NCBI GenBank assembly: GCA_963784195.1
Contig: CAWARA010000009.1
Location: forward strand, 186,001 to 250,000
Direction: 5' to 3'
Source: CAVQAH01 sp963784195
GTDB lineage: Bacteria; Acidobacteriota; Vicinamibacteria; Vicinamibacterales; 2-12-FULL-66-21
DNA length: 64,000 nt
Shown here in pieces: positions 63,414 to 64,000 of this stretch. Under the pieces are notes generated by a model, which saw only the letters and a program-made list of their open reading frames with translations, searched no databases and had not been told where the DNA came from. The stretch's first letter is position 1; each line of letters starts with the position of its first letter. The translations under genes were made by a program, and so were the position numbers.

Positions 63414-64000
63414 TCACACGCGCAGCATGCTCGCGGGGTCGAGGCGGGTCGCGCGACGGATCGGCAGGTACGAGGCGAAGAGCGACGCCAGTATCAGGAC
63501 TGCCGCCGCGCCGCCCAGGCTCGCAGGATCCAGCGGTCCGACCTCGAAGAGCAATTGGCGCAGAAGACGCGTCGCGGCCGCAGCCACCGATAGTCCGATG
63601 AGCGCGCCGAGCCCGGCGAGCCACATGGCTTCGCCGAACACCAGGGCGCGCACTCTCGCGGGGGTTGCGCCAAGCGCCACGCGCAACGCGATCTCCCGCT
63701 CTCGCTGCCGCACGTACGCCGCAAGCACCGAATAGTGACCGACCGTGGCCAGCAGCAGCGCGGCCGCGGCGAAGATGGCCAACAGCAACGCGTTGAATCG
63801 CGGCCGCGCGAGCGGCGCGTCGAGCGTCGACGCGAACGGTGCCACACGCATGACCTGCACGTCGTCATCCAGCGATCGCACCTTCTCACGAGCGACAGCC
63901 GCGACCGTCGCAACCGAGGCTGTCGTCCTGATCGCGATCGTCTGCGCTGCAACAATGAACTGCGCGGCCGGCAGGTAGAGTGTGGCTCTTGGCGCCTTCA
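63414..64000 (-). CDS. ADOP/FtsX-type permease, C-terminal part (cut by window edge)
   Basis: The frame is open to the right edge. It shows an end of the second MacB-like domain (QFIVAAQTIAIRTTA), then the FtsX core with three helices: RFNALLLAIFAAAALLLATV, EIALRVALGATPARVRALVF, and AAVLILASLFASYLPI, ending RATRLDPASMLRV. The RVALGAT motif is conserved among ADOP permeases. The gene is antisense and convergent with the signalling operon. Confidence 0.88.
   Translation of the reverse strand, partial: KAPRATLYLPAAQFIVAAQTIAIRTTASVATVAAVAREKVRSLDDDVQVMRVAPFASTLDAPLARPRFNALLLAIFAAAALLLATVGHYSVLAAYVRQREREIALRVALGATPARVRALVFGEAMWLAGLGALIGLSVAAAATRLLRQLLFEVGPLDPASLGGAAAVLILASLFASYLPIRRATRLDPASMLRV

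Noticed and set aside
1..64000. CRISPR arrays, tRNA and rRNA genes
   Set aside because: No regularly spaced repeats of 24-40 bases, no cloverleaf-like sequence, and no rRNA-like segment was recognised on reading both strands.

Overview
The window is high-GC, gene-dense bacterial chromosome. No rRNA, tRNA, CRISPR array, complete insertion sequence or prophage was found. Several family-level markers point to Acidobacteriota, probably Vicinamibacteria. They are two large FtsX/MacB-type orphan permeases (the ADOP type), each coupled to a PadR regulator, plus two ADOP pieces; an Oar-like TonB-dependent receptor; a VWA protein of the acidobacterial type; and many secreted hydrolases. This placement is an inference from gene content. 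Layout: 0-6.7 kb holds a cut-off ATP-dependent DNA ligase, a frameshifted histidine phosphatase, an MFS exporter, DUF1801, a VOC protein with a histone-H1-like lysine tail, Dps, an HTH/SRPBCC pair and an exported tyrosine phosphatase. 6.8-12 kb holds a PadR/ADOP pair, a second SRPBCC/ArsR pair and a serine/threonine dehydratase. 11.9-17.6 kb is a signalling island: PAS protein, single-domain receiver and NarL-type regulator on the minus strand, divergent from a 1230-residue CheB-CheR-PAS-histidine kinase fusion. 17.7-28.4 kb holds a small membrane protein, a broken second ADOP with its PadR, an AAC(3)-like acetyltransferase, an ECF sigma factor, a diheme cytochrome, a GAF-Fis/TPR/VWA operon and a CAX cation antiporter. 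28.4-41.8 kb holds two metallophosphoesterases, a tandem L,D-transpeptidase, HTH_42, DinB and 2OG-oxygenase genes, an alkaline phosphatase behind an internally deleted TonB-receptor relic, and a tandemly duplicated DUF892/DUF6766 module. 42-56.6 kb is a co-directional run that reads like a peptide-utilisation locus: GntR-like sensor, TonB receptor, BNR-repeat protein, D-aminoacylase-like amidohydrolase, S9 peptidase, second amidohydrolase and M28 peptidase. 57.2-63.3 kb is a second signalling operon (hybrid kinase, CheR, CheB, receiver-kinase) joined by 4-bp GTGA overlaps, with no chemoreceptor, CheA or CheW. A cut-off ADOP permease closes the window. At least eleven sites show a conserved protein jumping reading frame by one base, often mid-domain. 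So many lesions in 64 kb suggest indel errors in the assembly rather than mass gene decay, although some loci (the ADOP at 18.3-20.9 kb, the relics at 28.7, 37.4 and 40.9 kb) may be truly degenerate. Regulation is readable in several places: twin palindromes over two PadR promoters, a TTGACAA dyad over the HTH/SRPBCC promoter, and promoters placed so that at least one regulator mRNA would be leaderless.
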